Shown: positions 7,355 through 17,111, counted from the first letter of the stretch. The stretch: 64,000 nucleotides of DNA from Planococcus salinus (GCF_003719725.1 NZ_RIAX01000005.1:154243-218242), one strand, 5' to 3'. Numbers and translations are program-made. Notes: a model not told the origin generated them from the sequence alone.

Positions 7355-9152
7355 AGCCCAGGTCTTCATCCCTTATAATAGAAACGATTTCTTCAACCGC
7401 CCATCCCCAGGTATTCTTTTTTCTATTGAATCTTCTTTTGCAGATGTATTCAATTTGGTCGTAGTTTTTAAGTTGATTTTGTTCAACCAATTTGGGAGAA
7501 ATGAATATATCATTTACAAAGGCAAAGGGCTTTATATCAAATTTATTAACATAACCTTTACTATTTTTAATGAAATTTAATGAAAATTCTTTATTACCTA
7601 GTGAAATATCATAAACGTTAAATAAACCCTCTCTCTTTTCGTCTGCTAACATTTTGACTTTTAAAACTTTATCAGCTTCCCAGTCATTAGAATTTTCAAA
7701 AGCGCCTGCGTAAAAGTATCCCTCTTTTAAAGTCGGACTAAAATATGCAAAATGGATTACGTTTTTCGCTTCATTATTATATGTAACAAAAATATCCGTA
7801 AACGGAAGTGTTTGATATAAAATGTTCTCAGCTTTCTTAGCGAACTCTTTTAGGTTCTCTCTGCTTTTAACTGCTTTTGTCTCGCTATACCAGCTTTCCT
7901 CTTTCCATCTTTCAAGTTGCTGCGGTATTTTCCCCTTGGTCGCCATTCGATTAGAAATTAATTTATCCAATTCGAATTTGGCATTTGAAAACATTCTCTT
8001 TTCAACTAAAATAGGAACAATCTTCTCTTGGAGTCCAACTGTCATCTCCGGTTTCGATTTACAAAGTAGCCCTGCACATAAGCAATAAAATCTTTCTTTA
8101 TCGTCATTTACTAATTCACTGATTAATCCCCAAATCCAAAACTCCCTGTTTTTAGTTCTTGCAAAAGGAATTAATGTCTCAAATGCTTCTTCTCGTCTAT
8201 TAACTTTCATTAGTAACTTCACTTTATGATAAGGAAGCCAATCAAAAGAAGGGTTTTTTTGTATTTGAAGATCCAGTACTTCTATAAATAAATTTATTCT
8301 TTGCTCTGTTGTCACCGCAGTGTCTAGTGATATTAATTTCTTCGCATAAGAACTAAGGACTTCTTCTGCTAATGGTCTAATTTCTATCTCTTCACCTTCA
8401 TCGTTTTTAAAAATAGTCTTTTGGAAATCTTCCTTAGCAAACCAATCAAATCCGATCGTATCCATAAACTCAAGATAACTTGTCCCATTCAGTCTCCCTA
8501 GGAATTCCTTAATCAGGAACCTGGAAGCTGAAGGTTTACTAGTCACATTCAAATTCCTGTTTTCAATAAAAATACTTTTTCTCCCAATAAATCTTAAGAG
8601 CTGCGGAAGTACTTTATCAGCGAATCCTTCTCCTTGCACAATCACTCTTCGAATTGACCATAAATATGAATCAGTCAATGTTCGAATATATTTATCCCCC
8701 GACAATGTATCATAAGGTATAGCGGCATGATCATTAAAATAAGTGAGCCGTTTTATATAATCCTCAATCTCTTTTTCCGCTTCTTTTAGAAAATCATACA
8801 TAATCCAACCAAAAGTAAGTATGGCATCTTTATCACTCGTATTTTCTTTAAGATAAGGGACAATTGTATTTAGAGCTTTTGCTGATTCACCTTTTGCTCT
8901 CAATTTCTTTGCTTGTTCAATTGGATCTAAATCGAGTTCCCCCCCATTTTCATGGACTTTTTTAAATAATTTTTCTGTTTCGATTAAGATTTCATCTATC
9001 TCGGTATCTTCTTTGCCGGTGTCTTCTAACATTTCCACAAACTCATCTTGATCTATCCGATGATATAAGAAATCACTTAATAATTTATATTTCACATAGA
9101 ACTTGGTACATATTTGATACAAATCATTGTTTAAGTTTTTTTTGGTGTACAT
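7353..9152 (-). CDS. Helical-repeat protein with OB/cold-shock-like C-terminus, partner of NERD helicase
   Basis: About 599 aa from ATG 9152, chosen because AAGGGGG sits 8 bases upstream. A TTG further out is not needed. The first ~450 residues are predicted helical with TPR-like hints (AKKLRAKGESAKALNTIVPYL; MKVNRREEAFETLIPFA). The last ~130 residues look like one or two OB folds: AYFSPTLKEGYFYAGAF, then FAFVNDIFISPKLV...YDQIEYICKRRF...WGWAVEEI, similar to cold-shock/S1 domains that bind single-stranded nucleic acid. It begins 13 bases after the stop of the NERD-helicase gene, so the two are one operon. I do not recognise a named family. A nucleic-acid sensing or clamp role beside the helicase is inference. 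Its stop codon is formed at the edge of repeat copy A. Confidence 0.75.
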   Translation of the reverse strand: MYTKKNLNNDLYQICTKFYVKYKLLSDFLYHRIDQDEFVEMLEDTGKEDTEIDEILIETEKLFKKVHENGGELDLDPIEQAKKLRAKGESAKALNTIVPYLKENTSDKDAILTFGWIMYDFLKEAEKEIEDYIKRLTYFNDHAAIPYDTLSGDKYIRTLTDSYLWSIRRVIVQGEGFADKVLPQLLRFIGRKSIFIENRNLNVTSKPSASRFLIKEFLGRLNGTSYLEFMDTIGFDWFAKEDFQKTIFKNDEGEEIEIRPLAEEVLSSYAKKLISLDTAVTTEQRINLFIEVLDLQIQKNPSFDWLPYHKVKLLMKVNRREEAFETLIPFARTKNREFWIWGLISELVNDDKERFYCLCAGLLCKSKPEMTVGLQEKIVPILVEKRMFSNAKFELDKLISNRMATKGKIPQQLERWKEESWYSETKAVKSRENLKEFAKKAENILYQTLPFTDIFVTYNNEAKNVIHFAYFSPTLKEGYFYAGAFENSNDWEADKVLKVKMLADEKREGLFNVYDISLGNKEFSLNFIKNSKGYVNKFDIKPFAFVNDIFISPKLVEQNQLKNYDQIEYICKRRFNRKKNTWGWAVEEIVSIIRDEDLG

Positions 9153-9165
9153 CTTTGTATCCCCC

Positions 9166-12015
9166 TTATTCAACTATGTAAATTTCTTTTATTAATCCGA
9201 CAATTTCCTGGAAAAATTCTTTGCTTCCATCGGCATAACTAAATGTTGATATCATTCCAACGCTGTTATACCAAAAGTGGATATCAACATTACTTACTTC
9301 ATTAGTAAAACTCACAAGCATATTCCATTCCTGTTGATCTAAGATTTTCATTTGAACATGATGACCCTCTAGTATTTCATTAAATCTTATTAGAAATGAT
9401 TTTATAGTTTCCGTCTCATTCACAAAGTCCTTTGCAGCTGGGCTCAACAAACCTAACACCGTCGTGTAGTCTTTTTCATCGCCCAACTTCAACCTTGGAG
9501 TTTTCACTTCACCTTTGCCATTATAATCGAAGAATAATTCAATACTTCGACCTTTCATCTCTAAAGTAACAATTTCCAAATAATTCCTCGTTGCTATGGT
9601 TGAAATGGTTGCTATTTTTGCAAGTTTATTTTCTAAAAAACTCTTTATTTCTAGAGAGGCCGTGCCACTATTTGAAAGAGTTAAAATGGCATTGCGTTTA
9701 TTACTCTTTTTTACAGATGCTGTTTCTCTAAACTCAGTTTTTAGAAACGGAGAAATCGGCTTCCAGTTTATAAGATAGACATTACTTAAACCACTCGATA
9801 TTCCGGTATAAATCCATTTAAAATATTCCCTATTCGTTCTGCCACGATTCTCCTCTTGGCTAGTAATAAAGAAAACCGTTTCAAATGAATAAGCCATCGC
9901 CTTATTCACTGTCATTGCCCATCCATATTTAACTCTGCAAGCATTTAAAATCTTAAAATATTCACTCGTTGGTACTTTTAATTTTTCAAGTACTCGCCTT
10001 TTATAAGCTTTTTCGAATCTAGTTAATTTATTTTTGTTTTTTTGGTCTCTGTAAAGTTCTTTTTCGTTTTTGTTAACCACAGTATATTCAGATGGATGAT
10101 CCATCATTTCTCTATACTCTGGACTTCTTTCAAAAGGCTCCTCACCAAGCACTTCATCCTCATATTTTTTCAAAACCATTTGATATGCAATAATCTCATT
10201 TTTGCTTAACTCATTTTTTGACATGTTCAAATAATTTTCGAATACAAGAGTTTCAATTAGAGTTTCATCCTGCAACTTTATATGACAAGGGATAAAGCGC
10301 AGGGTTACTTTTTCGTTATTTACCAGTATTTGTTTTTCGATGATTCGATCGTGTTTTACATTAATAACCTCACCAAAAAAACCATTATCCACCCTTTTTG
10401 ATACATTTAAAGGGAAATCCAGTTCTCTATTAGTAACTGACGACACCTCTTTGTTGCCCATATTTGCTTCATAAGCATGAATTGTTGAATTGAAAATGAT
10501 ATAGTCATTCGTATCGATATGAGACGCATTTTTAACCAAATTCATTTTTATCCAATGATTTACTTTTTGTGCTTGTTCATTTGAGAAAACTAGTATCTTA
10601 CTATTTTGTGGATCTGAATAGGCCTTCGTCAACGCTTCAATTCGGTCGTCCTTACTGCAAAGCATTATATTCTTTCGAGTCTTTATAATTAATTCATTAT
10701 ATTGATCTTTGGTTATTTTCTCCGCGATCTCATTACATACTTTAATAATCTCAGAATCGCCAATTTGATTTTTTAACTCCACATCTTTCACTTCCGAAAG
10801 AACCCCTTTATTTTCTAGCATTCCTTTTAGGTACGTTAGATTTAGTGCGTTCTCAGTTTTCGATCCGTAATTAAGCTTATTTTTATCTCCAATAAAAAGT
10901 ATTTTTCGATTTGGATTTGAATTTAAATCGATATAACTTATAATGTCATCCAGTAAATGACCAGATCCGAATTGAATCAAATCCGAGTCAAAATTAGTAT
11001 TCGTAATGAGTTGACTCTCATCAATAATATATAACGCCTTGTCTTGATCGTGAATTTCATCGTGCACTTTCACTGGGATAACTTTTTTATAAGACTCGTC
11101 TATTGTTTCGTTCTTAAAATCAAACACCGTATTAAATAGTGACTCCACTTCTTCAAGTTCTGGGTGGTTTTTTAACATTTTTCTTCTCAAGCGATTAGAG
11201 TATGCAAAAATGGGAACATCATTGAAATTTAAATCAAAAGCTAATTCTCTAATATTAGGAATTAATGCTGTCTTGCCGCTTCCCGTATTACCGGTTAAAG
11301 TCATTACTCTGCTATCAGAAAGAAGAAACTCCTGAATTTGCTGAATAGAATCCTGATTTCTAGACTGTACTTGCAGAAATGGCGTGCTCAACATAGGTTC
11401 AGCATGATAATCAAATTGATATTCTTCTGCTGTAAAGAGTGTCTTTGTAAAAATCTCTCTCTCATTGCCCTTCAAAAAGTTCACTTTGTTGTTTTCTACC
11501 ACATCAATAATATCTACAATTTTATTTAGGTAATTGTGCTGATCAACGATTGAGAAGTTGACTTGAAGCTTCCCAGGGACTTCACCTAAAACTTCTACTT
11601 TGTTATGAAAACAGACTAGAGTTGTTACCGATTTGCGATCGAAATTATACATACGACCACTAATTTCCTCAATCAACTTTATGCGCTGTTTCATGAGTTG
11701 ACTATACGGGTTTGGCGAACTTCCTCCTCTGACAACTACGCCATTGTTGAGCATCCATTTTCCATATTTAAACTCCTCCTCAGAAGGCAACTGGAGTGTT
11801 CCATTATAATCTTTAAAATCAATTATAATTATTTGGTTCGCAGTAATTAACAAACAATCAATCTGTAACTCTTCCCGAGTAACACACTTTGGCATTCCAA
11901 TCAAAATACCATCCCAGTGTCTTTGTTCAAAAACCTTTGCCAATTCTCTAGATATCTTTCTAAAAAAATCATTTTCATACGATTTCAAAGACTTCCCCTT
12001 ATGAACTTCTAACAT
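9166..12015 (-). CDS. NERD-domain nuclease fused to SF1 DNA/RNA helicase
   Basis: A protein of 949 aa. Residues ~10-115 form a NERD nuclease-related domain: E14, then QIDCLLITANQIIIIDFKDY (D53, and D66-x-K68 in place of E-x-K), then NPYSQLMKQR. A superfamily 1 helicase follows: Walker A TGNTGSGKT (241-249), Walker B ALYIIDESQ (327-335), motif III FIGDKNKLNYG (~374), and a motif V/VI region with TVNKAMAYSFETVFF and YFKWIYTGISSG. The last ~200 residues match nothing I know. NERD-helicase fusions are known among phage-defence proteins. The gene is first in a two-gene operon and has an AGGGGG ribosome site. Domains are firm; a defence role is inference from family and neighbourhood. Confidence 0.85.
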   Translation of the reverse strand: MLEVHKGKSLKSYENDFFRKISRELAKVFEQRHWDGILIGMPKCVTREELQIDCLLITANQIIIIDFKDYNGTLQLPSEEEFKYGKWMLNNGVVVRGGSSPNPYSQLMKQRIKLIEEISGRMYNFDRKSVTTLVCFHNKVEVLGEVPGKLQVNFSIVDQHNYLNKIVDIIDVVENNKVNFLKGNEREIFTKTLFTAEEYQFDYHAEPMLSTPFLQVQSRNQDSIQQIQEFLLSDSRVMTLTGNTGSGKTALIPNIRELAFDLNFNDVPIFAYSNRLRRKMLKNHPELEEVESLFNTVFDFKNETIDESYKKVIPVKVHDEIHDQDKALYIIDESQLITNTNFDSDLIQFGSGHLLDDIISYIDLNSNPNRKILFIGDKNKLNYGSKTENALNLTYLKGMLENKGVLSEVKDVELKNQIGDSEIIKVCNEIAEKITKDQYNELIIKTRKNIMLCSKDDRIEALTKAYSDPQNSKILVFSNEQAQKVNHWIKMNLVKNASHIDTNDYIIFNSTIHAYEANMGNKEVSSVTNRELDFPLNVSKRVDNGFFGEVINVKHDRIIEKQILVNNEKVTLRFIPCHIKLQDETLIETLVFENYLNMSKNELSKNEIIAYQMVLKKYEDEVLGEEPFERSPEYREMMDHPSEYTVVNKNEKELYRDQKNKNKLTRFEKAYKRRVLEKLKVPTSEYFKILNACRVKYGWAMTVNKAMAYSFETVFFITSQEENRGRTNREYFKWIYTGISSGLSNVYLINWKPISPFLKTEFRETASVKKSNKRNAILTLSNSGTASLEIKSFLENKLAKIATISTIATRNYLEIVTLEMKGRSIELFFDYNGKGEVKTPRLKLGDEKDYTTVLGLLSPAAKDFVNETETIKSFLIRFNEILEGHHVQMKILDQQEWNMLVSFTNEVSNVDIHFWYNSVGMISTFSYADGSKEFFQEIVGLIKEIYIVE

Positions 12016-12092
12016 TTTTGTCCCCCTCTAGCTTCCTTTAATATAAATTCCTTTTTAGCTATCTTTTTAGAAATGATTACTGATGGTGTTTA

Positions 12093-13034
12093 TCATAAAA
12101 TGGCTTGCTCAGTGCTGATACATATTTGGTCTACTTTTACATGTTCTTTAATAGTTTCATAATAAGCTTTCTTGGAAAACCGCTTATAGTCTGCAACGAT
12201 AGAAAATTCTTTTTTCGCCCGAATTACAGCAACATTCAGTAAATTAGGTTTGGAACAAGACCATTGGGCAGCGGCGTCACTACTGGCTTCTGTTCCAGCT
12301 ACAAAATAAACAATTGCAGCTTCTTTTTCTTGAAATGAGTGGGCGGTACCAATAGATTTATTCATCCATGCCTGATTTTATGCTTTTCAATTTGCATAGA
12401 TTCCAACTTTTTGCCGACAGCCGACTTTAAGCCTTTTTTTACTGCTGTAAATGGCGTAATCACGAAGACATTCGGTTCACCACCCTTTGAAAGCCAATGA
12501 TTAGCAATAATGTCGGCAATTAACTCGCCCTGTTCTCTCACATACTGACAACAACCGCTACCCCTTTACAGTCTTACCAGGCGACTTTCCCTGTTTTCTT
12601 ATTAGCCAATACTATCTTTCCTTCATAAGCAATTTCATTGGCGATTGAGAACATTGGATCAAGGCAACGGCGGTGAACCCATAGAGGCGTGCCAATCCAA
12701 TCCTCCCTCATTTTCCATGTGCCAAAGTCGTTCGCCCGATCTGCCAAGCTTTGAACTGAAGCCGTAAGGCCGATAAAGTCTTCTTCTTATTGATAATTTT
12801 TACGAATATCAGTCAAAATTGTCTTGTCGATTGTGACCACTGGCTCAATTTGAATCGGATCTCCAATGATAATCGCTTTTTGTAATTTCCACAACGCACC
12901 TGCCGCTTCTTGTGGGCTTGTCTGTCCAGCTTCATCAATAAACAAATAAAAAAGTACTGAATAAAGTTCTTATCTATCCCTCGATATAACGATGAGAAGC
13001 TGGCAAACGTTGTACTAACAACTGGAGTCAACAA
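12093..13034 (-). pseudogene. Decayed SF1 helicase (AAA_12 type), C-terminal half only
   Basis: Pieces of one helicase appear in order on the minus strand but in several frames: VSTTFASFSSLYRGI, then LFIDEAGQTSPQEAAGALWK (Walker B), IIIGDPIQIEPV (motif III), an in-frame TAA after RKNYQ, WVHRRCLDPMFSIANEIAYE, VFVITPFTAVKKGL, a frameshift near 12372, then SIGTAHSFQEKEAAIVYF and WSCSKPNLLNVAVIRAKKEF (motifs V-VI). The N-terminal half, including Walker A, is missing. The mix of intact motifs with at least two frameshifts and a stop shows a gene lost fairly recently. It lies directly upstream of the intact NERD-helicase gene and may be a remnant of an older defence module. Confidence 0.85.
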
Positions 13035-13090
13035 GTGAATAATATTTCACATGTTTTTAAGGTATCGAATATGATCTTGATCATTTAAAT

Positions 13091-13345
13091 TCAGCTTTTC
13101 CCGGTCTCCGGATCAATCGCTTCCAATATGAAGCCGTCATCTTGTGTTTCTGTCAATATATTCGGCAGTAGCAGGATCATCCGAGTCTCGTCTTACGGTA
13201 TACCTTTCTTCGTTTATTTCCATATACAATGTTACTCTATCCCCCATTATCACTATCCAACTTCCTAAAATATTGTTTTCAACAGCATTATTACAAGCTG
13301 CGAAAACCAAAATAGAAACTAATACCGCCGTGGGGGCTGGTTTGG
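13091..13345 (-). pseudogene. Remnant of a small lipoprotein
   Basis: The minus strand reads VSILVFAACNN (hydrophobic stretch with a lipobox-like AAC), then ENNILGSWIV, GDRVTLYMEINEERYTVRRD and, after a frameshift near 13155, TQDDGFILEAIDPETGKS and a stop at 13091. There is no start codon, and the 5' side runs towards repeat copy B. It looks like a truncated, frameshifted small secreted lipoprotein. Confidence 0.5.
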
Positions 13346-13411
13346 AATTTCTAGCTGTTGGTTGATAGCGACCGGCTTGGAGTTGGTCGCTGTTGTTTCC
13401 AGTAACTTTCC

Positions 13412-13566
13412 CATTTTACCCTGTGTTGGAAACTTTTAAAAATATTTACTTTTTCTGATAACCATACAAACGCCGTGTCCAGAAACCCTTGTGGTTCTTG
13501 TACACGGCGTTTTCGGCATGCATCTTTTGTGTATAAATTGAATTGTTTTGACAGTTTTCAGATTTT
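13412..13566 (+). repeat. 155-bp hairpin element, copy B
   Basis: Same layout as copy A: a decayed left end with CCCTGTGTTGGA, then ACTTTTTCTGATAACCATAC, the hairpin ACGCCGTGTCCAGAAACC / GGTTCTTGTACACGGCGT, then TGTATAAATTGAATTG and a decayed right end. It lies between the lipoprotein remnant and the 3' end of the DUF2325 gene. Confidence 0.75.
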
Positions 13567-13666
13567 ATAATAAACCTCTGGTGCGTTATTGGTAAAACTA
13601 TCTCTGGTATTCACTATCCGTTTCTAAACATTCAATAAAGGGCGTACAAAAGGTTTACGAATATAT

Positions 13667-14776
13667 TTAATTATAAATTTTCATTACCACTTGCTCTGCT
13701 AGCGCTATATTTCTTGTAATTCCTTTACTTGTTGAGGGAACAAAAGGAACCCGTAAAGCTTTCGCCTCTTCGACGACAGTTTCTACAGCGTGGTGAGAAC
13801 TATTGGTTATAATAGGAATGACCAAGTCAGATTTCTTCACTAAGTTTTTTAGACGTTCTGCTGTGTCATTAGCATCGCCCATTAAAAGCTCTCCTCCTCT
13901 CTTTTGAATCTCTCGCTCATATCTAGATCGATCATGTTCAAAAGAAACAATTAATATTTTCTTTCCTAAGAGAGTTAGAGGCAAAGATTTAGCAATCCTT
14001 TCTTTTTTACTTTTTCGCTTCCTTTTCTTAGAGGTGTTTATATCATTTGGTCGTTTATCTTTTTTAACTACTGCTTTTTCATATTTCCAAATCACTTTAG
14101 GCTTAGATGGATTCTTTTTACAAACTGCTAAATCAACAATGTCTCCAACTTGAAGATTAAATTCATGCTTGTCTTGAATAGAAATTATCGGACTATAGAA
14201 GCTTTCCTCAATTTTTAGTTGTCCATTTCTATTTGAACGACAAACCAACTCAGACGCTATTTCTTCAACAATACATTGATCGAATTGTATCCGGCATTCT
14301 TTTTCTCCCGTGAAACGTCTTTCTTCCAACAAAAAAGCAAACTCTTTTTTCCCGTTTTTCATGTAGGTATAAGCAACCGCTAAATCTCCATGGTGAAGTT
14401 CTTGCTGACGAACGGTCTCCTCAGATACAAATGCGTTTAATTCCGGGATTGTCCCTCCTATTATTCCTCTTTTAAACTCGTATAAATTAGGCAAATTGAC
14501 TTTTCGATCAGTTATTTCCGAGAACTCTGGCAGCTTCTCTTTTATCTCTACTTCACTCTTTTCAACTGTATCTTGTACTTTCTGAGTGCTTTTTTTAACT
14601 TTGTTTTTTGTACTCTTTTCAATTTCAGTAATACTTCTATCAAGAACGCTCAGTAATTGTAAAATTTTCTGCTGGGTTAAAATGATTTCATATTTTAAAG
14701 GGGAATCTTCAATTTTTAGCTGATCTGCATAAATTTTATTATCCTCTTTTAAAAAGTCATAGAACTCTCTATACAT
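13667..14776 (-). CDS. DUF2325 domain protein
   Basis: A protein of 369 aa, third gene of a three-gene minus-strand operon. The N-terminus (~1-90) is helical, with a lysine-rich coiled-coil look. A middle section (~115-245) is beta-rich. A very basic linker (KKRKRKSKKERIAKS, ~250) follows. The last ~95 residues are a DUF2325 Rossmann-like domain: GKKILIVSFEHDRSRYEREI, ERGG-like KRGGELLMGD, SDLVIPIITNSSHHAVETV and RVPFVPSTSKG. DUF2325 is a small domain thought to bind a nucleotide-like ligand. Its usual His/Ser pattern (SSHHA) is present here. The start ATG 14776 has AAGGAGC upstream. Its linkage with two membrane proteins is unusual. Domain call good, function unknown. Confidence 0.75.
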   Translation of the reverse strand: MYREFYDFLKEDNKIYADQLKIEDSPLKYEIILTQQKILQLLSVLDRSITEIEKSTKNKVKKSTQKVQDTVEKSEVEIKEKLPEFSEITDRKVNLPNLYEFKRGIIGGTIPELNAFVSEETVRQQELHHGDLAVAYTYMKNGKKEFAFLLEERRFTGEKECRIQFDQCIVEEIASELVCRSNRNGQLKIEESFYSPIISIQDKHEFNLQVGDIVDLAVCKKNPSKPKVIWKYEKAVVKKDKRPNDINTSKKRKRKSKKERIAKSLPLTLLGKKILIVSFEHDRSRYEREIQKRGGELLMGDANDTAERLKNLVKKSDLVIPIITNSSHHAVETVVEEAKALRVPFVPSTSKGITRNIALAEQVVMKIYN

Positions 14777-14811
14777 ATACTCAGCTCCTTCATAATTCAG
14801 TAATTATTCCC

Positions 14812-15618
14812 TCAGTTATCATAAATCTTTTTCGTACTAAACATTACTTTCATCAATAATAAAGCTCCAGCAACAACGTTTACCCCTGGGATCGATAGTG
14901 CAGCTAAGATAATTGTAATTTTCGTTGCTTTCGCTCCGCAATAAACTGTCATCAATCGCCAGTAAGTTGTTTTCTCGATTTCCTTTTTGAGGTAGCGCTT
15001 TGTAAGGGAAGCTGAAATCAAAGCGATTGACCATGCAGAGAGATATGGCAAGTAACCCCATAGATTCGTATTTTTCAAAAGCTTATCGACGACACTTTCA
15101 ACATCAGCGGTTAATTGCTCATTGGAAATACCTGAAGTCTGAACTCCCATTTTTTCCGCCAGCTCCTCAGTCAGGACAACTTGCTCACTCCCCACTGCAT
15201 CTATTGCATTTTGGGCATAAGCTTCAGAATCCGTTGCTTTAAGTTGTAATGACTCGATTGGACCGTTTTCATCCTGAAGAACGACATCATACTTTGCGTG
15301 GTTTGTGTCCTCAAATACGTAGGCGTTAATTGAATCGCCATCGGAGTTCTCTACTTCCACAAAATGAAGTTCGTGGGCAATGCCTTTGACATTGGAAATA
15401 AGCCCCAGCAACTGATCCTCATCCAGCGAACTGACATACGTATGCAGCTCTGTGAGATCCGCATCTTTCAAATCGCCATTACTGCGTCGAAGTGCTTCGA
15501 TTATATAGCCGTGCTCATCCATACTTATGTTTTGCCCGTTCGCATAAAAATCACCCAGTGCATAGGCTATGCTTATTTCATCCCAATTTTTTTTGACAAC
15601 TTTTTTAATTTTATTCAT
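14812..15618 (-). CDS. Membrane protein of unknown function in the DUF697-DUF2325 operon
   Basis: A protein of 268 aa. The N-terminal ~180 residues are soluble and acidic. A stretch KYDVVLQDENG...SLQLKATDSEAY (about 113-135) has the D...Q-x-K spacing of nuclease-fold cores, but this is weak. The C-terminal ~85 residues contain hydrophobic segments (YLSAWSIALISASLTK; TIILAALSIPGVNVVAGALLL), probably two membrane helices or a hairpin. It overlaps the DUF697 gene upstream by 8 bases and is followed 35 bases later by the DUF2325 gene, so all three are likely translated together. I do not recognise the family. Confidence 0.7.
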   Translation of the reverse strand: MNKIKKVVKKNWDEISIAYALGDFYANGQNISMDEHGYIIEALRRSNGDLKDADLTELHTYVSSLDEDQLLGLISNVKGIAHELHFVEVENSDGDSINAYVFEDTNHAKYDVVLQDENGPIESLQLKATDSEAYAQNAIDAVGSEQVVLTEELAEKMGVQTSGISNEQLTADVESVVDKLLKNTNLWGYLPYLSAWSIALISASLTKRYLKKEIEKTTYWRLMTVYCGAKATKITIILAALSIPGVNVVAGALLLMKVMFSTKKIYDN

Positions 15619-16168
15619 TCAATTGGTTCACTTTCTTTTTAACGTCATGTCGACTGATTTGGTTTTCCTTCTTCTTTCCTTCATGGAAGGCCGAAAGCAT
15701 TTCTTCTTTGCTGGCCACTTCACCGTTAGCGGCTTTTCGAAAATACAAATCCATAGCTTTCCCTATGCCAAATGTCAAACCACCCACTAGCGGAATCGCC
15801 ATCAGACCGCCAATACCCGGAAGTCCAATCTTGTACAGACCAAGAGCGGTCTGTTGAGCCGCGTAGCCGGCACCAACCACTCCACCTACATATTTCAAAA
15901 CCTCCATACTACCTTCTTCTTTTAAATCCACTTTCCGTATTAGTCCAATCTTGTAGCCCATAAAAGCCTGGATTGGCGTTAAAATAAATATGTCAGCAAA
16001 AGGAATCGGCTGAACTGCGACTGCAGCACAAATGACAGAGGTATTGGTAATCATCTTATTCACTTTTTGATCATCCGTTAGTTGATCGTTCTCCTCGATT
16101 TCAAAGAACTCTTTTGCTAATTGAGTTTTGTACTTTTGAAATACTTTCCCATGATTATCTTGTTTCAT
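15611..16168 (-). CDS. DUF697 (YcjF-like) membrane protein
   Basis: A protein of 185 aa, first gene of the operon. Residues ~45-75 carry the DUF697 signature VQPIPFADIFILTPIQAFMG. Then come a glycine-rich hydrophobic stretch (YVGGVVGAGYAAQQTALG) and GLPGIGGLMAIPLVGGLTFGIGKAM (seen around 110-140), the usual membrane-inserting part of this family. The ends are charged. DUF697 domains are often fused to GTPases or found with stress and conflict proteins. Here the domain stands alone and is coupled to the gene for the 268-aa protein by an overlap. Family call good; its cellular role is not established. Confidence 0.8.
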   Translation of the reverse strand: MKQDNHGKVFQKYKTQLAKEFFEIEENDQLTDDQKVNKMITNTSVICAAVAVQPIPFADIFILTPIQAFMGYKIGLIRKVDLKEEGSMEVLKYVGGVVGAGYAAQQTALGLYKIGLPGIGGLMAIPLVGGLTFGIGKAMDLYFRKAANGEVASKEEMLSAFHEGKKKENQISRHDVKKKVNQLNE

Positions 16169-16637
16169 TTCCCTTTCCTCCTTTCTAAACTTTTTATACG
16201 TGGAATTACCCTTGTAACGATTAGATTAATAAATAATAATTCTTATATAATTTCCGCACTTTTACTTAGAAAAAAATGAAAGTAGTGAAGTACTATAACC
16301 GTCAAGCAAGACTTAAATGCATTTTACAAATAAGCTCCCTTTCAACCTTGAAGGTAGTTTTCCTCCAAAATAAGTTCAAGATGTAACTTTGATTTAAGAA
16401 CAATTTCTATGTAGTTTTCAAAGATCACTTTTATTATTGATAGTTGTTCTAATATAATTCGAAAATTCTATTAAAATATTTATTAATATTATAATATCAT
16501 TAAATTTACTTTTTATTACACTTTTATGGAATAAATATACTTAATTTGATGAGAGAAGTTTGGTTGGTTCAAATTCTTTCTATCTAAACATAGAAAATAC
16601 TTTTTTATATTTTCCAAATGGATCAGCTAAAACTTTG
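16169..16637. other. AT-rich gap without recognisable genes
   Basis: About 470 bases of very AT-rich sequence between the promoter side of the DUF697 operon and the 3' end of the next minus-strand gene. I found no frame with protein-like composition and no repeat element. It presumably contains the promoter of the DUF697 operon. Confidence 0.5.
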
Positions 16638-17090
16638 TTAAAAGTTCAAGTTGGTTTGAACTGTCCAATTCCAAGTGGATGAAAGGCAGGCATCCTCCAC
16701 TATAGAAGACATCACCTCCTTCTGAATATGGATAGATATATAGGGTTCAAAATCCAAACCTTTGTGGATCTCTGTTAGTTTCTCAATCAATGGAATTGGC
16801 GCCACCCATGGAGTCAGGAAAGCATAAAGATAACCTCGTTCTATTTTTTCTGCCTCCCCGTATGGTGCAGTGTCCCATTTCGCTCCCCAGTTTTCCATAC
16901 ACCAGCGATACCAATCTGATTCATCTTCTGGCAGTGGCATTAACTTTTCGAAAGATAGCTTTCCTACTTTCTCATCTCCTTTTAAAAGTACTCTGTTCCA
17001 CTTCTCAAGTGCTCCTCTTCCCCCTCGTACAATCAACATGTTTTCCATCCAATCAGCCAATTTTAACCACCCCTTTTGAAACGTGGACAA
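16638..17090 (-). CDS. YubB/Api92-like ferredoxin-fold protein
   Basis: A protein of 150 aa. The central part carries the hallmark of the YubB/Api92 (DUF1281-like) family: FEKLMPLPEDESDWYRWCME, NWGAKWDTAPYG, then LYAFLTPWVAPIPLIEKLTE and an LDFEPYIS strand. These proteins occur mostly on plasmids and phages and their function is unknown. The C-terminal 35 residues do not continue the family pattern and could be altered. The gene is single, with an 84-bp hairpin 22 bases upstream of its start. The family call rests on the WGxKWD motif. Confidence 0.65.
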   Translation of the reverse strand: MSTFQKGWLKLADWMENMLIVRGGRGALEKWNRVLLKGDEKVGKLSFEKLMPLPEDESDWYRWCMENWGAKWDTAPYGEAEKIERGYLYAFLTPWVAPIPLIEKLTEIHKGLDFEPYISIHIQKEVMSSIVEDACLSSTWNWTVQTNLNF

Positions 17091-17111
17091 TAGACTTTTG
17101 AAAACACAAAA

